Source: Chitinophagaceae bacterium
GTDB taxonomy: Bacteria; Bacteroidota; Bacteroidia; Chitinophagales; Chitinophagaceae
Length of the DNA: 20,574 nt
NCBI GenBank assembly: GCA_021323155.1
Contig: JAJTCI010000027.1
Coordinates: forward strand, 1 to 20,574
Direction of reading: 5' to 3'
Made by a program: the position numbers and the translations under genes. This document shows positions 7,548-14,463 of this stretch, in pieces. The stretch's first letter is position 1; each line of letters begins with the position of its first letter. The notes below the pieces were generated by a model that was not told the origin of the DNA, did no database searches, and saw only the letters and a program-made list of their open reading frames with translations.

Positions 7548-8216
7548 TTACCTGCGGTTACTGTACACCGACACATAATACAACAAAGTGGCGAGTGACG
7601 ATATTGCAGCGACCACGTAGGTCATGGCAGCCCAACGCAGGCCGTCTTTTGCTTTGGGATGCTCCTGCGGCGTGGTGACATTCGTTTTTTCCAGCCATGC
7701 CAGCGCTCGTTTGCTCGCGTCAAACTCCACCGGTAACGTAACAAAAGAGAACAGGGTTGTTGCCGCGAAAAGTATGATACCCGCTAACAACAGCCACGGC
7801 ATCGTTTTGATCATGATGATACCCCCGATCAATACCCAGGGCACGATCGTTCCCCCGAATTTCACGATGGGCACCATCGCACTCCGGAATCCAAGCCAGC
7901 TATATGCCGTGGCATGCTGGACCGCGTGACCACATTCATGGGCCGCCACGGCCGCCGCGGCGATGCTCTGGCCGCTGTAGATTTCAGGGCTCAGGTTCAC
8001 CGTCTTTTTCGTGGGGTCGTAGTGGTCGGTCAGGTGGCCTTCCACAGAAACTACCTGTACGTCATAGATCCCGTTTTCACGAAGCATCTTCTCCGCCACC
8101 TCCTTACCGGACAGGCCGCTGCTCAGCGGCATCTGCGCGTATTTCCGGAGCCTGCCCTTTAATTGGCTGGAAACCAACAGGCTAACCAACATCACTCCAA
8201 TCAATAAGATCCACAT
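7548..8216 (-). CDS. Membrane zinc metallopeptidase, YugP family
   Basis: The 222-residue protein matches the YugP-type zinc-dependent peptidases (Pfam Zn_peptidase_2). An N-terminal hydrophobic segment (WILLIGVMLVSLLVSS) is followed by the HEXXH zinc site H93-E94-C-G-H97. Two hydrophobic segments come next at about 119-160, then PVEFDASKRA (E164, D166), a conserved block that probably supplies the third zinc ligand. A final hydrophobic segment ends the protein. The start at 8216 gives the usual family opening MWILL. Substrates of this family are not well established; it probably acts on membrane or periplasmic proteins. It stands alone, convergent with rng and divergent from radA. Confidence 0.88.
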   Translation of the reverse strand: MWILLIGVMLVSLLVSSQLKGRLRKYAQMPLSSGLSGKEVAEKMLRENGIYDVQVVSVEGHLTDHYDPTKKTVNLSPEIYSGQSIAAAAVAAHECGHAVQHATAYSWLGFRSAMVPIVKFGGTIVPWVLIGGIIMIKTMPWLLLAGIILFAATTLFSFVTLPVEFDASKRALAWLEKTNVTTPQEHPKAKDGLRWAAMTYVVAAISSLATLLYYVSVYSNRR

Positions 8217-8358
8217 GGTTATTTAAATTCTTTGGTTCCTTAGTGGTAATCAAATCAACAGCCAGCTTGTTTTTCCTGCCAAAACGGCCGTTCGACCAAG
8301 CCGACATACGATTAAAATCGTAGATGGAAGAAGTTTTTCACAAAGGCCAAAAATAATT

Positions 8359-8387
8359 TTGCAATGTGGCCCATTATTGTAATTTAG
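8359..8387 (+). promoter_or_regulatory. Candidate radA promoter
   Basis: TTG at 8359-8361, an 18-bp spacer, then TAATTTAG at 8380-8387, one mismatch from TAnnTTTG. It would leave a 5' leader of roughly 135-140 bases before the radA ATG, containing the hairpin at 8419-8440. An alternative -7 element is TAATTTTG at 8354-8361. Confidence 0.4.
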
Positions 8388-8418
8388 TGGCAGAATTTAA
8401 TGGGTTAGTAAGTAAACA

Positions 8419-8444
8419 GGGTTGACAGCAATGTCGACCCTTTT
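8419..8444 (+). promoter_or_regulatory. Hairpin with GCAA tetraloop and T-run in the radA leader
   Basis: GGGTTGACA (8419-8427) pairs with TGTCGACCC (8432-8440) over 9 bp with one G-U wobble, around a GCAA loop of the GNRA class, followed by TTTT. It looks like a small intrinsic terminator, yet no plus-strand gene lies upstream between it and the previous convergent pair. It may be an attenuator in the radA leader or the 3' end of a short RNA. Confidence 0.5.
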
Positions 8445-8532
8445 ACATTAATAAATGCTTGATTCTTATACAGTTTTTACATTTACCTCCCTCCTTTGCA
8501 TCCCACTCTAACATTCATTATTCTTGCAGAAC

Positions 8533-9903
8533 ATGAGTAAAATCAAGACCAGTTTTTTTTGCAGCAATTGCGGTTATGAAAGTGCGAAATGGTCGGGTAA
8601 ATGTCCTTCATGTAATCAATGGAACACCTTCCTGGAAGAAGTAAAAAGCCGCAATAATCAGAAAGAGGACGATTGGAAAACTTATCACGCGGAAAAAAGA
8701 TCGGTACACGCCGTCCGTTTAGATGATGTGGTGATGAGTGAAGAACGCCGCATCATAACACCCGATGCAGAATTGAACAGGGTGTTGGGCGGCGGTATCG
8801 TACCGGGAAGTATAGTGCTGGTCGCCGGTGAACCAGGTATCGGCAAGAGCACCTTGTTCCTGCAGAACGGCGTTCAATTGAAAGGGATCACTGTTCTTTA
8901 TGTCAGCGGTGAAGAGAGCGAGCAGCAGATAAAGATGCGCGCCAACCGCCTGAACATATCCAATGAAAATTTTTACCTCCTTACTGAGACCACAACGCAG
9001 GCCATCTTCCAGGAAATAAAAAAACTGAAACCGGAACTGGTGATCGTGGATTCTATCCAGACCCTGCAATCCAATCTCATCGATTCGTCAGCGGGAAGCG
9101 TGGCGCAGATACGCGAATGCGCCGCCGAGTTACAACGTTTTGCCAAGGAGACCGACACGCCGGTATTCCTGATCGGTCATATTACAAAAGACGGGGCGAT
9201 AGCGGGACCGAAGATCCTCGAACACATGGTGGATACCGTCCTGCAGTTCGAAGGCGACCGCCATTACGCGTATCGCATACTGCGTACACTAAAGAACCGC
9301 TTCGGCAGCACAGCGGAACTGGGTATCTACGAGATGACGGGTGAGGGAATGAAAGTGGTGGCTAACCCCTCAGAGATTTTGCTCACGCAGCGCGACGACC
9401 AACTCAGTGGAACGGCGATCGCCGCCACGGTGGAAGGCATGCGGCCCCTGCTCATCGAAGTGCAGGCACTGGTCACGCAAAGTGTTTACGGCACGCCGCA
9501 ACGAACCGTCAGCGGTTTCGACCTGCGCAGGTTGCAGTTGCTGCTTGCTGTGCTGGAGAAACGCGGTGGATTCCAATTTGGTACAAAGGATGTTTTCCTG
9601 AATATCGCCGGCGGGCTGAAGATAGAAGATCCCTCCATCGACCTGGCGGTGATCTGCGCGTTGCTTTCATCTTTCGAAGATGTTCCGTTACCACACCAGG
9701 TTTGTTTCGCGGGTGAGATCGGCCTAAATGGAGAGATACGCGCGGTGAATAAAGTAGAACAGCGGATTGCCGAGGCGGAGAAACTTGGTTTTGAAAAGAT
9801 CATCATCTCGGGGTTCAACAAGAAAAGCTACAATCCCAAAAACTTCAACATTAATATCCTGGCGCTCAACAAAGTTGAGGAGGTGTATAAGCAACTGTTC
9901 TGA
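8533..9903 (+). CDS. radA: DNA repair protein RadA (Sms)
   Basis: RadA is a RecA-like ATPase and helicase that processes recombination intermediates. Counting from ATG 8533 (456 residues), the N-terminal zinc finger is C10-X2-C13 and C24-X2-C27. Walker A is GEPGIGKST at 99-107 with K105. The RadA-specific motif KNRFG is at 254-258. A Lon-protease-like C-terminal domain follows, seen in QRTVSGFDLRRLQLLLAVLEKR and LAVICALLSS...VCFAGEIGLNGEIR. The frame extends upstream to a TTG at 8524, but ATG at 8533 gives the family-standard beginning MSKIKTSFFCSNCGY. comF follows after only 21 bp, so the two are likely co-transcribed. Confidence 0.96.
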   Translation: MSKIKTSFFCSNCGYESAKWSGKCPSCNQWNTFLEEVKSRNNQKEDDWKTYHAEKRSVHAVRLDDVVMSEERRIITPDAELNRVLGGGIVPGSIVLVAGEPGIGKSTLFLQNGVQLKGITVLYVSGEESEQQIKMRANRLNISNENFYLLTETTTQAIFQEIKKLKPELVIVDSIQTLQSNLIDSSAGSVAQIRECAAELQRFAKETDTPVFLIGHITKDGAIAGPKILEHMVDTVLQFEGDRHYAYRILRTLKNRFGSTAELGIYEMTGEGMKVVANPSEILLTQRDDQLSGTAIAATVEGMRPLLIEVQALVTQSVYGTPQRTVSGFDLRRLQLLLAVLEKRGGFQFGTKDVFLNIAGGLKIEDPSIDLAVICALLSSFEDVPLPHQVCFAGEIGLNGEIRAVNKVEQRIAEAEKLGFEKIIISGFNKKSYNPKNFNINILALNKVEEVYKQLF

Positions 9904-9924
9904 TCTCCGTGCTATTTTGGTACC

Positions 9925-10626
9925 ATGATAAAACGGCTGCATACTTATGCACGCGACTTCCTGCATCTTTTCTTCCCCCATTACTGCGAAGGTTGCGGTA
10001 GTGACGCGGTAGAAGAAAAACAATTGCTCTGCCTGCAATGCCTTGCCCAACTTCCGCAAACCGGGTTCTTTGGCGTGCAGGGTAACCCGGTTGAAAAAAC
10101 CTTTTATGGCAGGCTCCCTGTGAATGCCGCTGGGGCCGCCTATTACTTTACAGATGACTCGCTCGTCCATCACCTGGTGATCCAGTTGAAATACCATGGC
10201 AACAGTCATGTTGGTACATACCTCGGCATGCTCACCGCGCTGGAACTCTCCGCTGGTGGCCGTTTTGATACCATCGACTGTATCGTGCCGCTTCCATTGA
10301 ATGAAAAGAAACTCCAGAAGCGGGGTTATAACCAGGCGGCGCTTATAGCCGAAGGGATGTCACAACTACTCGGTAAGCCCGTGTTGTTAAAAGCGGTGAC
10401 ACGGGACGTCTTCACTGAATCGCAGACAACGAAAAACCGCGTCAGCCGATGGCAAAGCATGCGTGACGTATTCCGGGTAGAGGATGCCGGTGCCCTGGCA
10501 AACAAACATGTGTTATTGGTTGACGATATCATCACCACCGGTGCCACGCTCGAAGCTTGTGGCACGGTGATGCAACAGGTACCGGGCCTTTCGCTCAGCA
10601 TCGCTACTGTTGCCTGGACGATTTAA
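9925..10626 (+). CDS. ComF family phosphoribosyltransferase-like protein
   Basis: The 233-residue protein has the ComF architecture. A zinc-binding pair near the N-terminus (C21-X2-C24 and C36-X2-C39) is followed by a conserved middle block with LVHHLVIQLKYHG and IVPLPLNEKKLQKRGYNQA, and a C-terminal phosphoribosyltransferase fold with the PRPP-binding loop VLLVDDIITTGAT at about 197-209. In competent bacteria ComF/GntX-like proteins act in uptake or use of external DNA; the exact reaction is unknown. Its tight linkage to radA (21 bp), which also handles incoming single strands in transformation, agrees with a DNA-uptake or recombination role. That functional link is inference. Confidence 0.9.
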   Translation: MIKRLHTYARDFLHLFFPHYCEGCGSDAVEEKQLLCLQCLAQLPQTGFFGVQGNPVEKTFYGRLPVNAAGAAYYFTDDSLVHHLVIQLKYHGNSHVGTYLGMLTALELSAGGRFDTIDCIVPLPLNEKKLQKRGYNQAALIAEGMSQLLGKPVLLKAVTRDVFTESQTTKNRVSRWQSMRDVFRVEDAGALANKHVLLVDDIITTGATLEACGTVMQQVPGLSLSIATVAWTI

Positions 10627-10672
10627 CGGGTCACAATTTTTCGTTCCGTGATTTTCCTGTAGGTTTGAAGTG

Positions 10673-12064
10673 ATGAGATGGATATCATTCTTTGCTGCGT
10701 TGTTCATCGTGTTTTCGGGTTGTAAAAAGACCGGTTTTATCACTACTCCCGATGCGTTCCTGCGCACCTCAGCCGATACATTGCATTTCGATACCGTGTT
10801 CACTACAACAGGTTCCACCACGCGCTTCCTGAAGATATTCAACCCGAACAACCAGAAGCTCCGGTTGAGTAGCGTGCAACTGGCGGGAGGAGCAGCATCT
10901 CCTTTCCGGTTGAACGTAGATGGAAGTCCCGGTACCAGCTTCACCGATATCGAGATCGAACCAAACGACAGCATCTACGCCTACGCCACCGTCAATATCA
11001 ATCCTTCTGCGGCGTTGTTGCCGTTCATTATCCGTGACAGCATCCGGATCAATTACAACGGGAATACACGCTACGTGCAACTGGAAGCTTTTGGCAGGAA
11101 CGCGAATTTTTTCCGTGGGCGAAGGGTAACCACCGATACCACCTGGACCAATACCTTGCCTTTCGTGATACTCGATGGTTTATTTATTGATGCAGGCAAA
11201 ACGCTTACGATAAATAAAGGGGTCAACGTGTACCTGCATGCAGATGCGCCAATCGTGGTGAATGGCACATTGAAAGCCACCGGCGAAAAGTATGACAGCA
11301 CCAGGATCGTATTCCAGGGCGACCGGTTAGATGAACCCTACCGGGACTTCCCCGGCAGCTGGCCCGGTATTTTGTTTACTAATTCCAGCCAGGATAACGA
11401 ACTGCAGTTCGTCACCATAAAGAACGCCTACCAGGGTGTTGTGGCGCAGAACCCGGCGCCCGGCACGATTCCTAAACTGGTGATGAACGAATGCATCCTG
11501 CATAACATTTATGATGTGGCAGTGGGCGGCATCAACAGTTCCATCGCCGCGAGAAATTGCGAGATCACGCAGGCGGGGTACAATGTTTTCCTGGTGGGAG
11601 GCATTTACTCGTTCAATCATTGCACGATCGCAAGTTATGGTAGTGTATATATCCCACACAAGAACCCCGTGCTGGTACTTAGTGACAGGAGCGGAACGAC
11701 TGACTTGCAGCTGACCGCGACCTTTAAGAATTCCATCCTGTACGGCGAGGGTGGTATCGTGGAGGATGAGATCCTCGTGAGCAGGAAAGGCGCGCTGGGA
11801 TTCAACGTGTCATTTGAGAACATCCTTTACAAGATGAAGAATGCGGATCCTTCGATACTTAATTTCTCTGGTAATATCCTCCGGAATAAACAACCCGGCT
11901 TCGACAGTATTAACACGGGCAGGCCTTTTTACAACTTCAGGCTGAAAACCAGCTCTGAAGCGATCAACAAAGGCGGTGCTCCGCCGATTCCCCCATTTGA
12001 CCTGGACGGCGGTCCGCGGGTATTGGGCGTATTGCCCGACCTGGGTGCCTACGAAAAGAATTAG
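10673..12064 (+). CDS. Lipoprotein with a predicted right-handed beta-helix
   Basis: A short signal peptide ends in the lipobox FSGC (lipidated cysteine C17 from ATG 10673; a GTG three bases earlier is also possible), so the protein is a membrane lipoprotein. Residues about 25-140 look like an immunoglobulin-like or abnormal-spindle-type beta domain (TTTGSTTRFLKIFNPNNQKL, DIEIEPNDSIYAYATVNINP). The following region, about 150-440, has the repeating short-strand pattern of a parallel beta-helix: VNVYLHADAPIVVNGTLKAT, LQFVTIKNAYQGVVAQNPAP and LVMNECILHNIYDVAVGGIN. The end (DLDGGPRVLGVLPDLGAYE) is typical of the choice-of-anchor/beta-helix proteins of Bacteroidota. No catalytic residues are obvious; carbohydrate binding or adhesion is possible. 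It begins 46 bp after comF. Confidence 0.8.
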   Translation: MRWISFFAALFIVFSGCKKTGFITTPDAFLRTSADTLHFDTVFTTTGSTTRFLKIFNPNNQKLRLSSVQLAGGAASPFRLNVDGSPGTSFTDIEIEPNDSIYAYATVNINPSAALLPFIIRDSIRINYNGNTRYVQLEAFGRNANFFRGRRVTTDTTWTNTLPFVILDGLFIDAGKTLTINKGVNVYLHADAPIVVNGTLKATGEKYDSTRIVFQGDRLDEPYRDFPGSWPGILFTNSSQDNELQFVTIKNAYQGVVAQNPAPGTIPKLVMNECILHNIYDVAVGGINSSIAARNCEITQAGYNVFLVGGIYSFNHCTIASYGSVYIPHKNPVLVLSDRSGTTDLQLTATFKNSILYGEGGIVEDEILVSRKGALGFNVSFENILYKMKNADPSILNFSGNILRNKQPGFDSINTGRPFYNFRLKTSSEAINKGGAPPIPPFDLDGGPRVLGVLPDLGAYEKN

Positions 12065-12097
12065 TAAAGCGTAACTTCACAGTTCAATTGTCTTTTT

Positions 12098-12631
12098 ATG
12101 CGAACCCTCATTATTTGTTTTATCACCTTAGTGTGCGTGGCGTCTTTCCGGTTTACCGGCGATAGTATTTATGCTTTCGAGGTGAAGTCGTTGTCGGGTG
12201 ATACGATCGACTTCGGCGAATACAAAGGCAAAAAGATCATGATCGTGAACACCGCTTCCAAATGTGGCAACACACCGCAATACGAAGAGCTTGAGAAATT
12301 GTACCAGCAATACAAAGACAAACTCGTAATAGTAGGCTTCCCCGCGAATAATTTCGGGAAGCAGGAGCCGGGAACCAACGAGGAGATCGGGGAATTCTGT
12401 AAAAAGAATTATGGTGTCACCTTTCCCATGGCGGAAAAAGTTTCTGTTAAAGGCGACGATATCGCGCCTATCTACAAATACCTCACCGACGCGGCAAAGA
12501 AAAAAGGCATCGAAGACCCGGTGAAATGGAACTTCACCAAGTTCCTGCTGGATGAGAAGGGCGAGCTCCTTGCCGTTATCCATCACAAAACCAAACCACT
12601 GAGCGAAGAAGTGACCCAGTACCTGAAGTAA
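12098..12631 (+). CDS. Glutathione peroxidase-like thiol peroxidase with signal peptide
   Basis: The 177-residue protein belongs to the glutathione peroxidase family, which reduces hydroperoxides. The peroxidatic cysteine is C56 in NTASKCGNTPQY (Cys type, not selenocysteine). The other tetrad residues are Q89 in FGKQEPG, W144 and N145 in VKWNFTKF. C101 in EFCKKNYGVTFP sits where thioredoxin-dependent members carry the resolving cysteine, so reduction by thioredoxin rather than glutathione is likely. The usual FPCNQF block reads FPANNF. An N-terminal hydrophobic segment (LIICFITLVCVASF) suggests export to the periplasm. It lies 33 bp after the beta-helix lipoprotein and ends the radA-comF co-directional run. 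Confidence 0.9.
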   Translation: MRTLIICFITLVCVASFRFTGDSIYAFEVKSLSGDTIDFGEYKGKKIMIVNTASKCGNTPQYEELEKLYQQYKDKLVIVGFPANNFGKQEPGTNEEIGEFCKKNYGVTFPMAEKVSVKGDDIAPIYKYLTDAAKKKGIEDPVKWNFTKFLLDEKGELLAVIHHKTKPLSEEVTQYLK

Positions 12632-12801
12632 GGGGTGTTTAATGCAAAAAACCGGCAGTTAAGAGATATGGCGACCCCTGGGCGTTTTGCGGTATTGCGC
12701 CAGGATGCTTTCTTCTCTGCTCCAGCCAGGCAGGCCTGAACCAGTAAGACATCTTCAGCTATGTTCGTGGGATGTATTGGCAGTGTATCAGGAAGTCAGG
12801 G

Positions 12802-12852
12802 CTCTATAAGGGCTCTATAACCGCTCTATAAGGCCTCTATAACCCCTCTATA
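12802..12852 (+). repeat. Left array: five CTCTATA heptamers at exact 11-bp period
   Basis: CTCTATA starts at 12802, 12813, 12824, 12835 and 12846. Each copy is followed by A, so the conserved unit is really CTCTATAA. The spacers between copies are AGGG, ACCG, AGGC and ACCC; the flanking ones are AGGG before and ACAC after. Spacers differ, so this is not simple slippage of one 11-mer: the heptamer and the one-helical-turn spacing are what is kept. Confidence 0.97.
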
Positions 12853-12933
12853 ACACTGCATACTGCTTTGGCCCTGATCGCTTTATCACCCGCCTTTCAT
12901 AAATGGTGTTTTTACCGGGAAAGATACCCGACA

Positions 12934-12984
12934 TATAGAGTACATATAGAGCACCTATAGAGTACATATAGAGCACTTATAGAG
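12934..12984 (-). repeat. Right array: five TATAGAG heptamers (reverse complement) at exact 11-bp period
   Basis: TATAGAG starts at 12934, 12945, 12956, 12967 and 12978. The spacers are TACA, CACC, TACA and CACT, alternating to give a 22-bp higher-order period; GACA precedes and TATC follows. Read on the minus strand each unit is CTCTATA, identical to the left array. The two arrays are 81 bp apart, equal in number and opposite in orientation. Confidence 0.97.
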
Positions 12985-13177
12985 TATCGTCCCCGGGCTA
13001 CCCTCGATGTGTCTTCGAATGGCCTCCAAATCGCCCGGGCATTTGATACCGCCCTCCTTGTCCCTTGCCTGCACCCTGGGGCGTGGATGAAGCATGGTAG
13101 ACATGTATCCCGGCGCAGGGTCTTACTTTGCCAGCTCAAACAGCATGGCCGGTAATCCGGTTGAGGAACAAGAGATG

Positions 13178-13537
13178 CTATTTCACAACGATCTTGTGGC
13201 TGACGGTAGGCGGGTTGTCCCACAACATGCAAACAATACAACTAGCATCACCGGTATTTGTTAGCTGGAAATCGAATTCCTGTCCCACGCTGATATTCTC
13301 CTTCCCGAACGTGCAATGATTCTCTACCCGGAACACGTTATTATAAGTAGGGGATGAGGGCGACATCTGCCAGTTGGTAACGGTGATCGGCGAAGACGTG
13401 GAGTCCAACACCTGCACCACGGCGGTCGCGCAACTGCGATAGACCAGCTTTCCACGCACCGTAGGGCCATGACCCTTCTTCACACATGAAAAGAACATAC
13501 ACTGGAACGCGATAACGACAATTATCAGGGCTTTCAT
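13178..13537 (-). CDS. Small hypothetical lipoprotein with four cysteines in the mature part
   Basis: The 119-residue protein starts with a signal peptide (MKALIIVVIAFQCMFFSC) ending in the lipobox FFSC. After the lipidated cysteine the mature part is predicted mostly beta strand and has cysteines in RSCATAV, NHCTFGK and SCIVCML, which could form two disulfides in the periplasm. I do not recognise a family. It stands alone, transcribed toward the repeat arrays, with its stop 193 bp beyond the right array. The longer frame overlapping it at 13341-13802 is a shadow. Confidence 0.7.
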   Translation of the reverse strand: MKALIIVVIAFQCMFFSCVKKGHGPTVRGKLVYRSCATAVVQVLDSTSSPITVTNWQMSPSSPTYNNVFRVENHCTFGKENISVGQEFDFQLTNTGDASCIVCMLWDNPPTVSHKIVVK

Positions 13538-13610
13538 GACGTAGTTTTTGTAATTGATGTTGAATTTGCGGTTGCCGTTGCATCCCCCTGGTTAAAATTT
13601 CCCAACCATA

Positions 13611-13636
13611 AAAAAAGCCAGCACGGTGGCTGGCTT
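13611..13636 (-). terminator. Terminator of the Bax inhibitor-1 family gene
   Basis: On the minus strand, AAGCCAGC pairs with GCTGGCTT (13629-13636 and 13615-13622) around a 6-base loop and runs into a T-tract (A-run 13610-13616 on the plus strand). It starts about 20 bases after the stop codon at 13657. Confidence 0.85.
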
Positions 13637-13656
13637 GGATTTCTTTAGCGCGGTGA

Positions 13657-14433
13657 TCAATCGCGGCTGGAGAACCTGCTGAGGAGGCGTAGGATCTCAA
13701 TATAAAGCCACACGATGGTAACGAGCAACCCGAAAGCGCTGTACCATTCCATGAACTTGGGCGCGCCCGCCTCTGCACCGTTCTCGATCCTTTCAAAATC
13801 AAGGATCAGGTTCAGGGCTGCAATAGCCACAATGAACAAAGAGATGCCGATACCCAGGATGCTGTTATCACCAAAGGACATGAACCCTGCGGAAGCACCG
13901 AAGATGCTCATGATCCATAAAACAAGATAGAATAGAGCAATGCCAGCAGTGGCAACCAGGATGATCGATTTGAATTTCTGCGTTGGACGAATGATCCTGA
14001 AATTATACAACAGGAACATAGCGATCGCTACAGAAAAAGTGAGCCCTACAGCCTGCATCACGATGCCCGGGTAAGATTCCTTGAACATTTCATTGATCAT
14101 CACGGATAACGCACCAAGAAACAATCCCTGGGCGAGGCCATAAACAGGGGAAAGGAAGCCAGACCACTGCGGTTTGAAACTGATCACCAGCCCGATAACG
14201 AAACCACCGATCATACCACCCCAGAGGAAGGGCATAATAGGTGAAGGGTCCAGCGGGTGATTCATGTAGAAGTTCCAGGTGTAAGAAGCACCTGCGAGTA
14301 CCATCAGTAACAGGAAGCCGAATTTCATCATAGCACCTCTCACGGTCATGGTGCCGGAAAGTTCCTGCTCATGGCTCAACGACCTGTTGAACATCTTTTC
14401 AGATAACGTAGGATTGCCCGATTTGAACAACAT
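13657..14433 (-). CDS. Bax inhibitor-1/YccA family membrane protein
   Basis: The 258-residue protein has about seven hydrophobic segments spaced as in the Bax inhibitor-1/YccA (BaxI_1) family, found widely in Bacteroidota. The opening MLFKSGNPTLSEKMF is characteristic of this group, and the last segments hold the acidic ALNLILDFERIENGAEAGAP block near the putative ion-binding site. Eukaryotic and Bacillus homologues act as pH-sensitive calcium leak channels; the bacterial physiological role is not settled. The start at 14433 gives the family beginning. The gene is followed by a clear terminator, and the deacetylase gene ends 30 bp upstream of it on the same strand, so read-through from there is possible. 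Confidence 0.88.
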   Translation of the reverse strand: MLFKSGNPTLSEKMFNRSLSHEQELSGTMTVRGAMMKFGFLLLMVLAGASYTWNFYMNHPLDPSPIMPFLWGGMIGGFVIGLVISFKPQWSGFLSPVYGLAQGLFLGALSVMINEMFKESYPGIVMQAVGLTFSVAIAMFLLYNFRIIRPTQKFKSIILVATAGIALFYLVLWIMSIFGASAGFMSFGDNSILGIGISLFIVAIAALNLILDFERIENGAEAGAPKFMEWYSAFGLLVTIVWLYIEILRLLSRFSSRD

Positions 14434-14463
14434 ATCAGATAATTTTTAATGAATTTACGGTAT

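Larger units (their letters stand above)
8217..8532. other. Gene-free 316-bp divergent region between the zinc peptidase and radA
   Basis: No open reading frame of note. It holds a candidate radA promoter (8359-8387), a perfect TAnnTTTG match TAATTTTG at 8354-8361 that overlaps its -33 element, a 10-bp palindrome AACGGCCGTT at 8283-8292, and a GCAA-loop hairpin at 8419-8440. Minus-strand promoter elements for the peptidase are not clear. Confidence 0.6.
12632..13177. other. 546-bp gene-free region between convergent genes, carrying two mirror-oriented 11-bp repeat arrays
   Basis: Both flanking genes end at this region, so it is not a conventional promoter region for either. It contains the two heptamer arrays described separately (12802-12852 and 12934-12984). 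A weak bulged hairpin at 12677-12704 is followed by a C/T-rich run and could terminate the peroxidase transcript. Small frames across the region change phase through the 11-bp repeats and have no family resemblance, so I call it non-coding. No tRNA or mobile-element remnant is visible. Confidence 0.75.

Noticed and set aside
12677..12704. Strong terminator after the peroxidase gene
   Set aside because: The stem is only about seven pairs with a bulge, and the following run is C/T mixed; too weak for a separate feature.
12802..12984. CRISPR array
   Set aside because: Repeat unit is 7-8 bp with 4-bp spacers; CRISPR repeats and spacers are each several times longer, and no cas gene is present.
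13002..13144. Mobile-element or tRNA remnant in the right part of the convergent gap
   Set aside because: Looked for terminal inverted repeats, transposase-like frames and cloverleaf-like arms; none was convincing.
12912..13241. Minus-strand 109-codon frame across the right array
   Set aside because: It runs through 11-bp repeats that change phase each copy, has no family resemblance and overlaps the end of a better-supported lipoprotein gene.
13341..13802. Minus-strand 153-codon frame
   Set aside because: Overlaps two well-supported genes and a terminator in another frame; composition is that of a shadow frame.
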